From NCBI RefSeq assembly GCF_900110425.1, contig NZ_FODS01000018.1:1-64000 (forward strand): 64,000 nucleotides of DNA, written 5' to 3'. Both the position numbers and the translations under genes were made by a program. This DNA is from Salinihabitans flavidus (GTDB lineage Bacteria; Pseudomonadota; Alphaproteobacteria; Rhodobacterales; Rhodobacteraceae). The notes beneath the pieces were generated by a model, which was given only the letters and a program-made list of their open reading frames with translations, did not search any database and had not been told where the DNA came from. This document shows positions 25,395-34,080 of this stretch, one piece after another; within the stretch, counting starts at the first letter, position 1, and each line of letters opens with the position of its first letter.

Positions 25395-26716
25395 CAGGCC
25401 AGCGCCGCGTCGAGCGCGGTGGACAGCTTGCCGACCAGTTCTTCCACCTGCGCTTCGGTCAGGATGAAGGGCGGGGCGAGCAGGATGTGATCGCCGCGCA
25501 GCCCGTCGATGGTGCCGCCCATCGGGTAGCAGATCAGCCCGGCCTCGAAGGCGGCACGTTTGACGGCCTTGTGGATGGCGCGGTCAGGCGCGAAAGGCTC
25601 TTTCGTGTCGCGGTCGGCGACCAGCTCCAGCCCCCGGAACATGCCGCGCCCGCGGATGTCGCCGACATGCGGGTGCTGGCCGAAGGCGGCGCGCAGCGCG
25701 GCGTCCAGCGTCTCGCCCATGGTGCGGGCGCGGTCCGTCAGCCCGCCCCCCGTCAGCTTGTCCACCACCACAGTGGCGGCGGCGCAGGCGGTGGGATGGC
25801 CGCTATAGGTGTGGCCGTGCTGGAAAAAGCCCGATCCGCCCTCGATCGCGCCGTAGATCGCGCCGGAGCAGAGCATCGCGCCGATCGGCTGATAGCCCGC
25901 GCCCAGCCCCTTGGCGATGGTGATGATGTCGGGGCGCACACCGTCCTGTTCGCAGGCGAAGAGCGTGCCGGTGCGCCCCATGCCGCACATCACCTCGTCG
26001 AGGATCAGAAGGATGCCGTGGGCGTCGCAGATTTCGCGGATGCGCCGGAAATAGCCCGGCACCGGCGGCACCGCCCCCAGCGTGGCGCCGACCACCGGCT
26101 CGGCCACGAAGGCGAGGACAGTCTCGGGGCCAAGGCGCAGCAGTTCGGCCTCAAGCTCATTGGCGACGCGCTGGCCGTAGTCCTCTGCGCTTTCGCCCTC
26201 GGCGCGGCCCCGGTAGTCGTAGCAGGGGGAGATATGCGAGGTTTCGATCATCAGTGGCGCGAAGGGTTCACGCCGCCATGCGTTGCCCCCCGTGGCCAGC
26301 GCGCCGAGCGTGTTGCCATGATAGCTTTGTCGGCGGGCGATGACGCGATGGCGCGCCGGCTCTCCGATTTCGAGGAAATACTGCCGCGCGAGTTTCAGCG
26401 CGGCCTCCACCGCCTCCGAGCCGCCGGAGACGAAATAGACCTTCTCGATCCCTTCGGGGGCGTGGGCGATGAGCCGGTCGGCCAGTGTTTCCGCGGGCTC
26501 GGAGGTGAAAAAGCCGGTGTGGGCGAAGGCGAGCTGTTCGGCCTGCGCCTGAATGGCGGCGATCACCTCGGGGTCGGAATGTCCCAGACAGGAGACCGCG
26601 GCGCCGCCCGAGCCGTCGAGATAGCGCCGTCCCTCGGCGTCGATGATGTAGGCACCGTCTCCGCGCCGGGCGACGGGCGGGCGGACTTTGGTGTGGCGTG
26701 GGAAGACATGTGACAT
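25394..26716 (-). CDS. Class III aminotransferase
   Basis: This 440-residue PLP enzyme has VSGGSEAVEAALKLARQY, Asp240 in LILDEVMCGMGRTG, Schiff-base Lys269 in TIAKGLGAGYQP and HTYSGHPTACAA. It resembles the aspartate aminotransferase-family/omega-transaminase group. I chose the ATG at 26716 because CCGGAGAG lies seven bases upstream, although the frame is open further into the divergent promoter. With the BKACE enzyme it forms a two-gene operon, divergent from an RpiR regulator and a TAXI-TRAP transporter that may import the substrate. Confidence 0.9.
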   Translation of the reverse strand: MSHVFPRHTKVRPPVARRGDGAYIIDAEGRRYLDGSGGAAVSCLGHSDPEVIAAIQAQAEQLAFAHTGFFTSEPAETLADRLIAHAPEGIEKVYFVSGGSEAVEAALKLARQYFLEIGEPARHRVIARRQSYHGNTLGALATGGNAWRREPFAPLMIETSHISPCYDYRGRAEGESAEDYGQRVANELEAELLRLGPETVLAFVAEPVVGATLGAVPPVPGYFRRIREICDAHGILLILDEVMCGMGRTGTLFACEQDGVRPDIITIAKGLGAGYQPIGAMLCSGAIYGAIEGGSGFFQHGHTYSGHPTACAAATVVVDKLTGGGLTDRARTMGETLDAALRAAFGQHPHVGDIRGRGMFRGLELVADRDTKEPFAPDRAIHKAVKRAAFEAGLICYPMGGTIDGLRGDHILLAPPFILTEAQVEELVGKLSTALDAALA

Positions 26717-26790
26717 GGCGCTCTCCGGTATGCCGAGAGATTGAAACAGATCAATCAACTGTTGACAAGAAGTGAAACACTCGAAACAGT
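26717..26790. promoter_or_regulatory. Probable RpiR operator with repeated TTGAAA/CGAAACA half-sites
   Basis: The short divergent space and first codons of the RpiR gene carry several like-oriented elements: TTGAAACAG near 26743, GTGAAACAC near 26772, CGAAACAG near 26782, and TTGAAA near 26790, with AACTGTTGAC between. RpiR-family proteins often bind TGAAA-type direct or inverted repeats. It probably controls both the aminotransferase-BKACE and the regulator-transporter units. Confidence 0.5.
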
Positions 26791-27686
26791 TGAAATCGCG
26801 TAGCCCGGGGGGAAGACGCGGTTTGACCACATCGTTCGAACACAGGCTGGCCGACAAATACGACACGCTGAGCGCACGGGTGCGCGAAGCGGGCGATTAC
26901 GTGGCGCGCCATCCGGTGGACATCGCCTCGCGCAGCCTGCGCGCGGTGGCGGGTGAGAGCGGCCTTGCGCCGGCGACCTTCTCGCGGCTGGCGCGGATGC
27001 TGGAATATGACAGTTTCGAGGAGTTGCGCGAGGGGATGCGGCGCCGCATCGGGCGGCGCGTCAACAGTTTCGCGGACCGCGCCGGTCGGCTTCAGAGCGA
27101 TCACGGCGGCGGTGACACCGGGTTCTTCAACGCTCATCGCGATGCCTGCCTGCGCAACCTTCAGGCGCTGTCGGAAAGCATTGATCCCGCGCGGCTCAAT
27201 GCGGCGGTGGAGCGGCTGCACGCCGCGCGCCGGGTGCTATTGTTCGGGGCGCTGGGCTCGACCGGGATTGCCGAATACATGGCCTACATGGCGCGTATGA
27301 TGGCGCCCCAGTGGGAGATCGCGGGCCGCATGGGCACCTCGCTCGGCTCTGCGCTGACGGGGATGGGGGCGCGCGATGCGCTGGTGATCGTGACCATGCC
27401 GCCGTTCTCGCCCAAGGCGCTTCTGCTGGCGGAGCTGGCGCGCGCGCAGGGGGTTTACGTTGTGGTGATCACCGACACCCACGCCTGCCCGGCACTGCGC
27501 CATGCGGATTCGGGGTTTCTGGTGCAGACCGAAAGCCCGCATTTCTTTTCGTCCTATGTGACGCCGCTGTTTCTCGTGGAGACAATGATCGGTATGCTGG
27601 CCAGCAAGGCCGGGCCGGAGGCCACCGCGCGGATCGCAGAGGTCGAAGAGTGCAATCGCCGCCTTCAAGAGGTGAGCGAGACGTGA
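26772..27686 (+). CDS. RpiR/MurR-family transcriptional regulator
   Basis: This 304-residue regulator has an N-terminal HTH_6 domain (about 23-95, with [30 protein letters not shown]) and a SIS sugar-isomerase-like domain ([40 protein letters not shown]). The long frame begins with a GTG at 26772; a TTG at 26823, after GGGGGGAAG, is a shorter alternative. SIS domains usually sense phosphorylated or acidic metabolites. It is followed after 38 bases by the TAXI binding protein and is divergent from the aminotransferase, so it is the likely local regulator. Confidence 0.87.
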   Translation: MKHSKQLKSRSPGGRRGLTTSFEHRLADKYDTLSARVREAGDYVARHPVDIASRSLRAVAGESGLAPATFSRLARMLEYDSFEELREGMRRRIGRRVNSFADRAGRLQSDHGGGDTGFFNAHRDACLRNLQALSESIDPARLNAAVERLHAARRVLLFGALGSTGIAEYMAYMARMMAPQWEIAGRMGTSLGSALTGMGARDALVIVTMPPFSPKALLLAELARAQGVYVVVITDTHACPALRHADSGFLVQTESPHFFSSYVTPLFLVETMIGMLASKAGPEATARIAEVEECNRRLQEVSET

Positions 27687-27724
27687 ATGACAACGACGCA
27701 ACATCAATCAAAAGGGAGTATATG

Positions 27725-28693
27725 ATGTTTTCAAGAATGAAATATGGAATTGTCGGGATGGCAGCGGGGGCGCTCATGGCGCCAGCGGCTTTCGCCGAGG
27801 AGTTCATCACCATCGGCACCGGCGGTGTCACGGGGGTGTATTACCCAACGGGAGGCGCGATCTGCCGTCTGGTCAACAAGGGCCGCAAGGAGCATGGGAT
27901 CCGCTGCTCGGTGGAATCCACGGGCGGGTCGGTCTACAACATCAACACCATCCGCGCTGGGGAGCTCGAGTTCGGCGTGGCGCAGTCCGACTGGCAGTAT
28001 CACGCCTATAACGGCACCTCGCGCTTTGAGGAGCAGGGACCGTTCGAGAGCCTGCGCGCGGTATTCTCTGTCCACCCCGAGCCGTTCACCGTGGTGGCGC
28101 GCGCCGATGCCGACATCGAGACCTTCGAGGATCTCAAGGGCAAGCGCGTGAACATCGGCAACCCCGGATCGGGCCAGCGCGGCACGATGGAAGTGCTGAT
28201 GGATGCGATGGGCTGGACCACCGACGATTTCGAACTGGCGACCGAACTGAAGGCAGCGGAGCAGTCCGCGGCGCTTTGTGACAACCAGATCGACGCGATG
28301 GTCTATACCGTCGGACACCCGTCCGGATCGATTCAGGAGGCGACGACCGCTTGCGAGTCCGTGCTGGTCGAGGTGGACAACGATGCGGTGCGCGGTCTGG
28401 TTGACGACAACCCGTTCTATCGCATGGCCACGATCCCCGGTGGGATGTATCGCGGCAACCCGGATGACACGACGACCTTTGGTGTCGGCGCGACCTTCGT
28501 GACCTCGTCCGACGTGTCCGAGAAGGCGGTCTACACCGTGGTGAAAGCCGTCTTCGAGAACTTCGAGGAGTTCAAGGGGCTGCACCCGGCCTTTGGCGTG
28601 CTCAAGCGCGAGGAGATGGTCAAGGACGGCCTTTCGGCCCCGCTGCATGAGGGCGCGGCAAAATACTATCGCGAAGCCGGTCTGATCGACTAG
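27725..28693 (+). CDS. TAXI-family TRAP transporter solute-binding protein
   Basis: The 322-residue precursor begins [20 protein letters not shown] with a signal peptide ending near AFAEE, then [20 protein letters not shown], the TAXI family signature. [27 protein letters not shown] and [16 protein letters not shown] are also conserved. It captures an unknown substrate, probably an organic acid or amino acid, for the fused permease. I prefer the ATG at 27725 over 27722 because AGGGAG lies six bases before it. A hairpin (28707-28729) follows its stop. Confidence 0.92.
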   Translation: MFSRMKYGIVGMAAGALMAPAAFAEEFITIGTGGVTGVYYPTGGAICRLVNKGRKEHGIRCSVESTGGSVYNINTIRAGELEFGVAQSDWQYHAYNGTSRFEEQGPFESLRAVFSVHPEPFTVVARADADIETFEDLKGKRVNIGNPGSGQRGTMEVLMDAMGWTTDDFELATELKAAEQSAALCDNQIDAMVYTVGHPSGSIQEATTACESVLVEVDNDAVRGLVDDNPFYRMATIPGGMYRGNPDDTTTFGVGATFVTSSDVSEKAVYTVVKAVFENFEEFKGLHPAFGVLKREEMVKDGLSAPLHEGAAKYYREAGLID

Positions 28694-28706
28694 GATCGGA
28701 CTTTGG

Positions 28707-28729
28707 AAAGGGGCGGATGCCGCCCTTTT
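28707..28729 (+). terminator. Intercistronic attenuator-like hairpin after the TAXI gene
   Basis: AAAGGGGCGG pairs with CCGCCCTTTT around a three-base loop (10 bp with one G-U pair). The A/T-flanked stem resembles an intrinsic terminator and lies between the binding protein and permease genes. It would let most transcripts end after the binding protein. Confidence 0.7.
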
Positions 28730-28795
28730 CCCCTTGATGGGGCAATGTGCAACGGCAGGCACCGGCTTTGGCCGGCGGGCAGGGAGAGCGATGCG

Positions 28796-31402
28796 ATGGC
28801 AGACGACCGGACGGGCCGCGGCGGTCTGAGCGAGGCAGACCTTCAGGAACTGGTAAGCTCCACCGACGCCGGGGCGCGCAGCCCGAAGGGGGCCGTCGGC
28901 TATTTTCTGGCGGTCGTGGCGGTTGTCTGGTCGCTCTTTCAGGTGCTTCTGGCCTCGCCGCTGGCCAATTACGTGCTGCCGGGAGACATCATCAACAACA
29001 GTCGCCAGATTCATCTTGCCTTTGCGATCTTCCTGGCTTTCATGGCCTATCCCGCGCTGCGGTCGAGCCCGCGTGGATATATCCCGATCCAAGACTGGAT
29101 CATGGCCGTCGCGGGGGCCTTCATCGCGCTTTACGGTTATTTCTTCTATGAAAAGATCGTGCAGTCTGGTGGCCTTGCCGACGATACCGACAAGTGGTTC
29201 GCGCTTGCCGGTCTGTTGCTACTGTTCGAGGGGGCGCGGCGTGCGCTTGGCCCGGCGATGGCGATCATCGCCACGATTTTCTTGGCCTATGTGTTTTTCG
29301 GCGCCTCCGACTGGGTGCCCGACGTGATCCGTTGGAAGGGCGCGTCGCTCCAGAAGGCGATGAGCCACATGTGGACCACATCCGAGGGCGTGTTCGGCAT
29401 CGCGCTGGGCGTGTCCACGAAATTCGTGTTCCTGTTCGTGCTGTTCGGCGCGATGCTCGACAAGGCGGGGGCGGGCAATTATTTCATCAAGATGGCCTTC
29501 GGCGCGCTCGGTCACCTCAAGGGCGGGCCGGCCAAGGCCGCCGTGGTGGGCAGCGCCGCGACCGGCCTGATTTCCGGATCTTCCATCGCCAATGTGGTGA
29601 CCACCGGCACCTTCACCATCCCGTTGATGAAGCGGGTGGGCTTCACCTCCGAGAAGGCCGGTGCGGTGGAGGTGGCCTCTTCGGTCAACGGGCAGATCAT
29701 GCCGCCGGTGATGGGCGCGGCGGCGTTCCTGATGGTGGAATATGTCGGTATTTCCTATGTCGAGGTGATCACCCACGCCTTCCTGCCGGCGGCGATCTCC
29801 TACATCGCGCTGGTCTATATCGTCCATCTGGAGGCGGTGAAGCAGAACATGCCGACGCTCGGCGACCGGGTGGTGTCGATGGGGCGCACGATCGGCGGGA
29901 TGGCGGCCTTCTTTGTGGGGTTCGCGGGCCTGTGCTACGGCCTGCAATATCCGGTGGGCTGGATCACATCGGCCTTGCCGTCCTCTGGTCTGATCCTGTC
30001 GGGGCTGGTGTTTCTGGCCTATCTGGCGCTCTTGTGGCTGGCCTCCAAGGGGCCGGATCTGGAGCCGGATGATCCCAACGCGGAGGAGGTGAAACTTCCC
30101 GTCGTCGGCGAGATCTACAAGTCGGGCCTCTATTACCTGCTGCCGATCCTCGTGCTGGTCTATTTCCTGATGATCGAGCAGAAGTCGCCCGGGCTTTCGG
30201 CGTTCTGGGCGGCGATCCTTCTGTTCGTGATCCTGCTGACGCAGCGCCCGATCAAGGCGATCTTCCGGGGCCAGAGCGATCTGGCCAACACCTTCGTCCT
30301 CGGTGTGGGCGACTTCGTGGAGGGGCTGATCGCCGGGGCGCGCAACATGATCGGGATCGGTCTGGCAACCGCGACCGCCGGGGTGATCGTGGGCACTGTC
30401 ACGCTCACCGGGGTGGGGCAGGTGATGGCCGGGCTGGTGGAATTCCTGTCGGGCGGCAACCTGATCCTGATGCTGGTGATGGTGGGGCTGCTGAGCCTGA
30501 TCCTCGGGATGGGGTTGCCGACGACGGCCAATTACATCGTTGTCAGCTCACTCATGGCGGGGGTCGTGGTGGAACTCGGGGCGCAGTCGGGGCTGATCGT
30601 GCCGCTGATCGCGGTGCATCTTTTCGTCTTTTATTTCGGGATCATGGCCGATGTGACGCCGCCCGTGGGGCTGGCCAGTTTCGCCGCCGCGGCGGTGTCG
30701 GGGGGCGATGCGATCCGCACCGGGTTCACCGCCTTCTTCTATTCGCTGCGCACCGTGGTGCTGCCATTCTTCTTCATCTTCAACACCGATCTGCTGCTGA
30801 TCGACGTGAGCTGGATGCAGGGCATCCTCGTGGCGGTGATCGCGACCATCGCGATCCTTGTCTTTACCGCCGGGACGATGGGTCATTTCCTGATCCGCAA
30901 CCGGATGTATGAAAGCGCGGCGCTGATCCTTGTGGCCTTTGCGCTGTTCCGGCCGGATTACTTCATGGACCGGATCCAGCCGCCTTTCGAGATGGTGGAG
31001 CCGGCGCGTTTCGAGGCAGCCCTGGGCGCGGCCGATCCGGGCGAGGAGTTGCGTGTCGTGGTGTCGGGGCCGGACTTTCTGACCGGGGAGATCAAGGAGA
31101 CGACGCTTGTCGTCACCGCCGAGGGCGAGGGCGACGGGGCCGCGCGGCTGGCGGACGCCGGGCTGATGCTGATGGAGAGCGATCAGGGCGTCGCGATGGA
31201 CGAACCGATGTTCGGAACGCCCTATTCCGATGTCATGCAAGGCTTTGATTTCTATGCCGATACCCCGGTCACCATCGAGTCGGTGAAGGCCCCGGCGGAC
31301 CAGATGGCCAAGGAGATCGTCTTTATCCCGGCGCTTGTGTTGCTGGGGCTGATCGTCCTGTTGCAAAGGGGCCGCATGCGCAAGGAAGGAGTGCCGGTAT
31401 GA
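28796..31402 (+). CDS. TRAP transporter permease, fused 4TM/12TM subunits
   Basis: This 868-residue membrane protein is the fused DctQ-DctM permease typical of TAXI systems. ASSVNGQIMPPVMGAAAFLMVEYVG-type and LSLILGMGLPTTANYIVVSSLMAG-type motifs of the large subunit are present. About 16-18 hydrophobic helices are visible, with a soluble C-terminal stretch around 735-835. The ATG at 28796 follows AGGGAGAG. It imports the ligand using an ion gradient. Its stop overlaps the UspA start by four bases. Confidence 0.92.
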   Translation: MADDRTGRGGLSEADLQELVSSTDAGARSPKGAVGYFLAVVAVVWSLFQVLLASPLANYVLPGDIINNSRQIHLAFAIFLAFMAYPALRSSPRGYIPIQDWIMAVAGAFIALYGYFFYEKIVQSGGLADDTDKWFALAGLLLLFEGARRALGPAMAIIATIFLAYVFFGASDWVPDVIRWKGASLQKAMSHMWTTSEGVFGIALGVSTKFVFLFVLFGAMLDKAGAGNYFIKMAFGALGHLKGGPAKAAVVGSAATGLISGSSIANVVTTGTFTIPLMKRVGFTSEKAGAVEVASSVNGQIMPPVMGAAAFLMVEYVGISYVEVITHAFLPAAISYIALVYIVHLEAVKQNMPTLGDRVVSMGRTIGGMAAFFVGFAGLCYGLQYPVGWITSALPSSGLILSGLVFLAYLALLWLASKGPDLEPDDPNAEEVKLPVVGEIYKSGLYYLLPILVLVYFLMIEQKSPGLSAFWAAILLFVILLTQRPIKAIFRGQSDLANTFVLGVGDFVEGLIAGARNMIGIGLATATAGVIVGTVTLTGVGQVMAGLVEFLSGGNLILMLVMVGLLSLILGMGLPTTANYIVVSSLMAGVVVELGAQSGLIVPLIAVHLFVFYFGIMADVTPPVGLASFAAAAVSGGDAIRTGFTAFFYSLRTVVLPFFFIFNTDLLLIDVSWMQGILVAVIATIAILVFTAGTMGHFLIRNRMYESAALILVAFALFRPDYFMDRIQPPFEMVEPARFEAALGAADPGEELRVVVSGPDFLTGEIKETTLVVTAEGEGDGAARLADAGLMLMESDQGVAMDEPMFGTPYSDVMQGFDFYADTPVTIESVKAPADQMAKEIVFIPALVLLGLIVLLQRGRMRKEGVPV

Positions 31403-31833
31403 GCCACAAACCCGTTCTGTGTGCCATCGATGTCAGCAATGAGGATCGCGATGCGAAGGTTCTGAAAAAGGCCGCGCAGCTTGCGCAAATGGAAGGCGCG
31501 CAGCTTGACGTGATCACGGTGGTGCCCGATTACGGCATGAGCGTGGTCGGCAGTTTCTTCGAGCCGGGCCATCACAAGAAAGCCGAAGACGAGGCGCGGC
31601 GGCGGCTCAATGCGCTGGCGGTGCAGGTGCTGGGCGAGGAGGCGAACAAATCCGTTCGCCATATCGTCGCCACCGGCAACGCCTATGAGGAAATCCTGCA
31701 TGTGGCCCGGGCGGACGGGGCCGGGCTGATCGTGATCGGGGCGCACAAGCCCGATTTCCGCGACTACCTTCTCGGCCCCAACGCGGCGCGCGTGGTGCGC
31801 CATTCGGAGTGCTCGGTTTACGTGGTGCGTTAA
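31399..31833 (+). CDS. UspA-family universal stress protein, TRAP-associated
   Basis: This 144-residue protein has the Usp fold: PVLCAIDVSNEDRDAKVLKKAAQLA, LDVITVVPDYGM, and the ATP-binding motif GAHKPDFRDYLLGPNAARVVRHSECSV (G-2x-G-9x-G-type arrangement). The ATG overlaps the permease stop (ATGA). Usp proteins encoded at the end of TRAP operons, such as TeaD, bind ATP and modulate the transporter, so that is the likely role here. Confidence 0.9.
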   Translation: MSHKPVLCAIDVSNEDRDAKVLKKAAQLAQMEGAQLDVITVVPDYGMSVVGSFFEPGHHKKAEDEARRRLNALAVQVLGEEANKSVRHIVATGNAYEEILHVARADGAGLIVIGAHKPDFRDYLLGPNAARVVRHSECSVYVVR

Positions 31834-31883
31834 CTTCTGGCGCGACTCGCCTCAGGCCCTTGTTAACGCGGCAAAAACCGCTG

Positions 31884-31911
31884 GCTGTATCACGTCGGTA
31901 TCGCGTCGGTG
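31884..31911 (+). repeat. Dispersed 11-bp tandem repeat, copy after the TRAP operon
   Basis: After the leader GGCTGTATC come ACGTCGGTATC (31892-31902) and GCGTCGGTG (31903-31911). A GTTAACG and AAAAACC lie just upstream, as in the 11.3 and 24.4 kb copies. It starts 51 bases after the UspA stop. Confidence 0.88.
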
Positions 31912-32033
31912 ACCGAGTGCGCATCCCGCCCTTGGTTAACGGGGCGTTCGGGGAGGCGCTCTCTCCTGCGGCCGCTTCGAGATGGAGCGCGCGTTCCGCG
32001 CGCGCACCATGATTTGCGCTCAGGCCGCGCAGG

Positions 32034-32080
32034 CCCCCGGGGCTCTGCCCCGGACCCCGGGATATTTGACCCGAGAAGAG
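32034..32080 (+). repeat. Rhodobacterales-type dispersed GC palindrome
   Basis: CCGGGGC-TCT-GCCCCGG (32037-32053) is followed by ACCCCGGGATATTT and GAGAAGAGGAG. This combination, a GGGGCTCTGCCCCGG stem followed by CCCCGGGATATTT, is a frequent intergenic REP-like sequence in Rhodobacteraceae genomes as I know them. It supports the taxonomic placement. Confidence 0.6.
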
Positions 32081-32198
32081 GAGCGCGCGGAGGCGGGGAC
32101 GGGTTCGATACGCGAGACGCGAGGCGCGATGGGCGGCCGGAAACGGCCGGTTTCATGCTAGGGTGCGCCACCCTCATGTCGGGGGTGGAGAGAGTTCC

Positions 32199-33131
32199 AT
32201 GAAGATTTCAGTCGTACAATATGCGCCGGTCTATCTGAATCTTGAAAAATCCATGGCCCGCGCCGTCGAAATCGTGGAGGAATCGGCGGCGAAGGGATGC
32301 GGTCTGGTGGTGTTTCCGGAAACATGGCTTCCGGGGTATCCGACCTTCGTGTGGCGCCTGCCGCCCGGTGCGGGGATGGGCAAGACCGACACGCTCTATG
32401 CGCTGTCGCAGGCCAACTCGGTCGATCTGAGCCGGGACGGTCTTGCGCCCTTGCAGGAGGCGGCCCGCGACAACGGTGTTGTCGTGGTGATGGGGTTTCA
32501 GGAGATCGACGGGGCCGTCAGCGGCAGCACGCTGTTCAACAGTTGCGCGATCATCGACGCGGACGGCCGGCTGGCCAACACGCACCGCAAGCTGATGCCG
32601 ACCAATCCCGAGCGGATGATCTGGGGCTTCGGAGACGGCTTTGGTCTCAATGTCGTGGAGACCGCCGTGGGGCGGGTGGGGGCGTTGCTCTGCTGGGAGA
32701 ATTACATGCCGCTGGCGCGTTATGCGCTGTATGCTCAGAATATCGACATCTATGTGGCCCCGACGTGGGACAGCGGCGCGACCTGGCTTGCCACGATGCA
32801 GCATATCGCGCGCGAGGGAGGGCGCTGGGTCGTGGGTTGTGCGACGGCGCTGGAAGCGTCGGATATTCCAAGCGATCTGCCCTATCGCGACGAGCTGTTT
32901 GCGAATGAGAGCGACTGGGTCAATCCCGGCGATGCCGTGGTCTATCAGCCCTTTGGCGGCGCGGTCGCGGGGCCGATGCACGAGGAGAAGGGCCTGCTGA
33001 TCGCGGAGGTGGATGTCTCGGCGGCGCGGGCGTCGCGGCGCAAGTTTGACGCGAGCGGGCATTATGCACGGCCCGATGTCTTCTCTCTGACCGTCAACCG
33101 CGAACGGCAGGTTCCGGTGGTGTTTCAATAG
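32199..33131 (+). CDS. Nitrilase / carbon-nitrogen hydrolase
   Basis: The 310-residue enzyme carries the full nitrilase triad: Glu in VVFPETWLPGYP, Lys in THRKLMPTNPERM and nucleophilic Cys in ALLCWENYMPLARYAL. The W-E-N-Y-M-P-L-A-R and WDSGATW segments point to true nitrilases acting on organic nitriles rather than to amidases or beta-ureidopropionases. Beside tryptophan catabolic genes, an indole-derived nitrile such as indole-3-acetonitrile is conceivable, but no direct evidence supports it. It is a single gene converging on kynA across a shared hairpin. Confidence 0.88.
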   Translation: MKISVVQYAPVYLNLEKSMARAVEIVEESAAKGCGLVVFPETWLPGYPTFVWRLPPGAGMGKTDTLYALSQANSVDLSRDGLAPLQEAARDNGVVVVMGFQEIDGAVSGSTLFNSCAIIDADGRLANTHRKLMPTNPERMIWGFGDGFGLNVVETAVGRVGALLCWENYMPLARYALYAQNIDIYVAPTWDSGATWLATMQHIAREGGRWVVGCATALEASDIPSDLPYRDELFANESDWVNPGDAVVYQPFGGAVAGPMHEEKGLLIAEVDVSAARASRRKFDASGHYARPDVFSLTVNRERQVPVVFQ

Positions 33132-33137
33132 GAGGGA

Positions 33138-33170
33138 GCGGCGCAGTGTACCGGGCGGGTCCTGCGCCGC
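33138..33170. terminator. Bidirectional terminator-like hairpin between nitrilase and kynA
   Basis: GCGGCGCAG (33138-33146) and CTGCGCCGC (33162-33170) form a perfect 9-bp stem with a 15-base loop, exactly between two convergent genes. There is no clear T tract on either side. Confidence 0.55.
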
Positions 33171-33176
33171 CTCATG

Positions 33177-34061
33177 CTACTTGTAGAAGAGCGCGCCGCG
33201 CACGTCGTAGAGGTCATGGAAGAACTTCAGGTCGAGCGCCTTTTTCAGGAAGGCGACGCCGGATGAGCCGCCGGTGCCGGGCTGCATCCCGATCACCCGT
33301 TCCACGGCTGTCATGTGATCGAAGCGCCAGCGCTGGAACAGCGTTTCCACATCCATCAGCTTTTCGGCCAGCGCGTAGAGATCCCAGTGCTCTTCGGTGT
33401 TGCGGAACACCTCCGCCCAGATCTCCACGATGCGCTTGTCGCCGGAATAGGGCTGGCTGAAGTCCCGCTCCAGCAGCTCTTCGGGCACGTCGAATCCCTG
33501 CCGGGACAGCATGCGGATCACCTCGTCATAGAGCGAAGGGGCGTGGAGCGTCTCGGTCAGCATTTCCATCACCTCGGGGTCGTGCCTGTGCACCGCCAGC
33601 GTGGAGGCGTCCTTGTTGCCGAGCATGAATTCGATCCGGCGGTAGCCGTAGCTCTGAAAGCCCGAGGAGCTGCCGAGCGCGTCGCGGAACAGCATGTAGT
33701 CGGCGGGCGTCATCGTCAGCAGGGTTTCCCATGAGGTGATGAGCTGCCTCTGGATCGCCTTCACGCGGTCGATGTTCTTCATCGCGGGGCCGAAGGCGTC
33801 GCGGCGCAGTTGCTTCATCACCTCTTCGAGCTGGTGGTGCATGAGTTTCAGCCACAGCTCGCTGACCTGGTGAATGATGATGAAGAGCATCTCGTCGGGC
33901 TGGGCGGGGTCCTGAAAGGTCTTTTGCAGGTTGAGCAGGGTCTTGAGTTCGAGAAAATCGCCATAGCTGCTGCGGCGGTCGGTCTCGAACTCGGTCACGA
34001 GGGTCTCTTCGACCCCGCGTTCGAGGTAGCGGCCGTGCTTGTCGCTTTTGTCGTCGGTCAT
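33177..34061 (-). CDS. kynA: Tryptophan 2,3-dioxygenase
   Basis: The 294-residue haem enzyme contains SYGDFLELKTLLNLQ, FIIIHQVSELWLKLMHHQLEE, SSGFQSYGYRRIEFMLGN and the C-terminal GTGGSSGVAFLKKALDLKFFHDLYDVRG, all diagnostic of tryptophan 2,3-dioxygenase. It opens the indole ring of L-tryptophan to N-formylkynurenine. The ATG at 34061 gives the normal N-terminus. It is co-oriented with the GntR gene (19-base gap) and divergent from kynU. No kynB formamidase is visible in the window. Confidence 0.97.
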   Translation of the reverse strand: MTDDKSDKHGRYLERGVEETLVTEFETDRRSSYGDFLELKTLLNLQKTFQDPAQPDEMLFIIIHQVSELWLKLMHHQLEEVMKQLRRDAFGPAMKNIDRVKAIQRQLITSWETLLTMTPADYMLFRDALGSSSGFQSYGYRRIEFMLGNKDASTLAVHRHDPEVMEMLTETLHAPSLYDEVIRMLSRQGFDVPEELLERDFSQPYSGDKRIVEIWAEVFRNTEEHWDLYALAEKLMDVETLFQRWRFDHMTAVERVIGMQPGTGGSSGVAFLKKALDLKFFHDLYDVRGALFYK

Positions 34062-34080
34062 GGAAAGCTCCCTTCGGCGG

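Larger units (their letters stand above)
31834..32198. other. 365-base intergenic region with two repeat families
   Basis: I see no gene here. It holds the 11-bp repeat copy (31884-31911) just after the TRAP operon, GTTAAC at 31863-31868 and again near 31934, and the Rhodobacterales-type palindrome at 32034-32080. The nitrilase promoter must lie in the last 120 bases; the ribosome binding site is GGAGAGAG near 32187. Confidence 0.55.

Noticed and set aside
31834-32198. A small gene in the gap before the nitrilase
   Set aside because: Short open frames there are made of the 11-bp repeat and the GC palindrome and have no ribosome binding site or conserved sequence.
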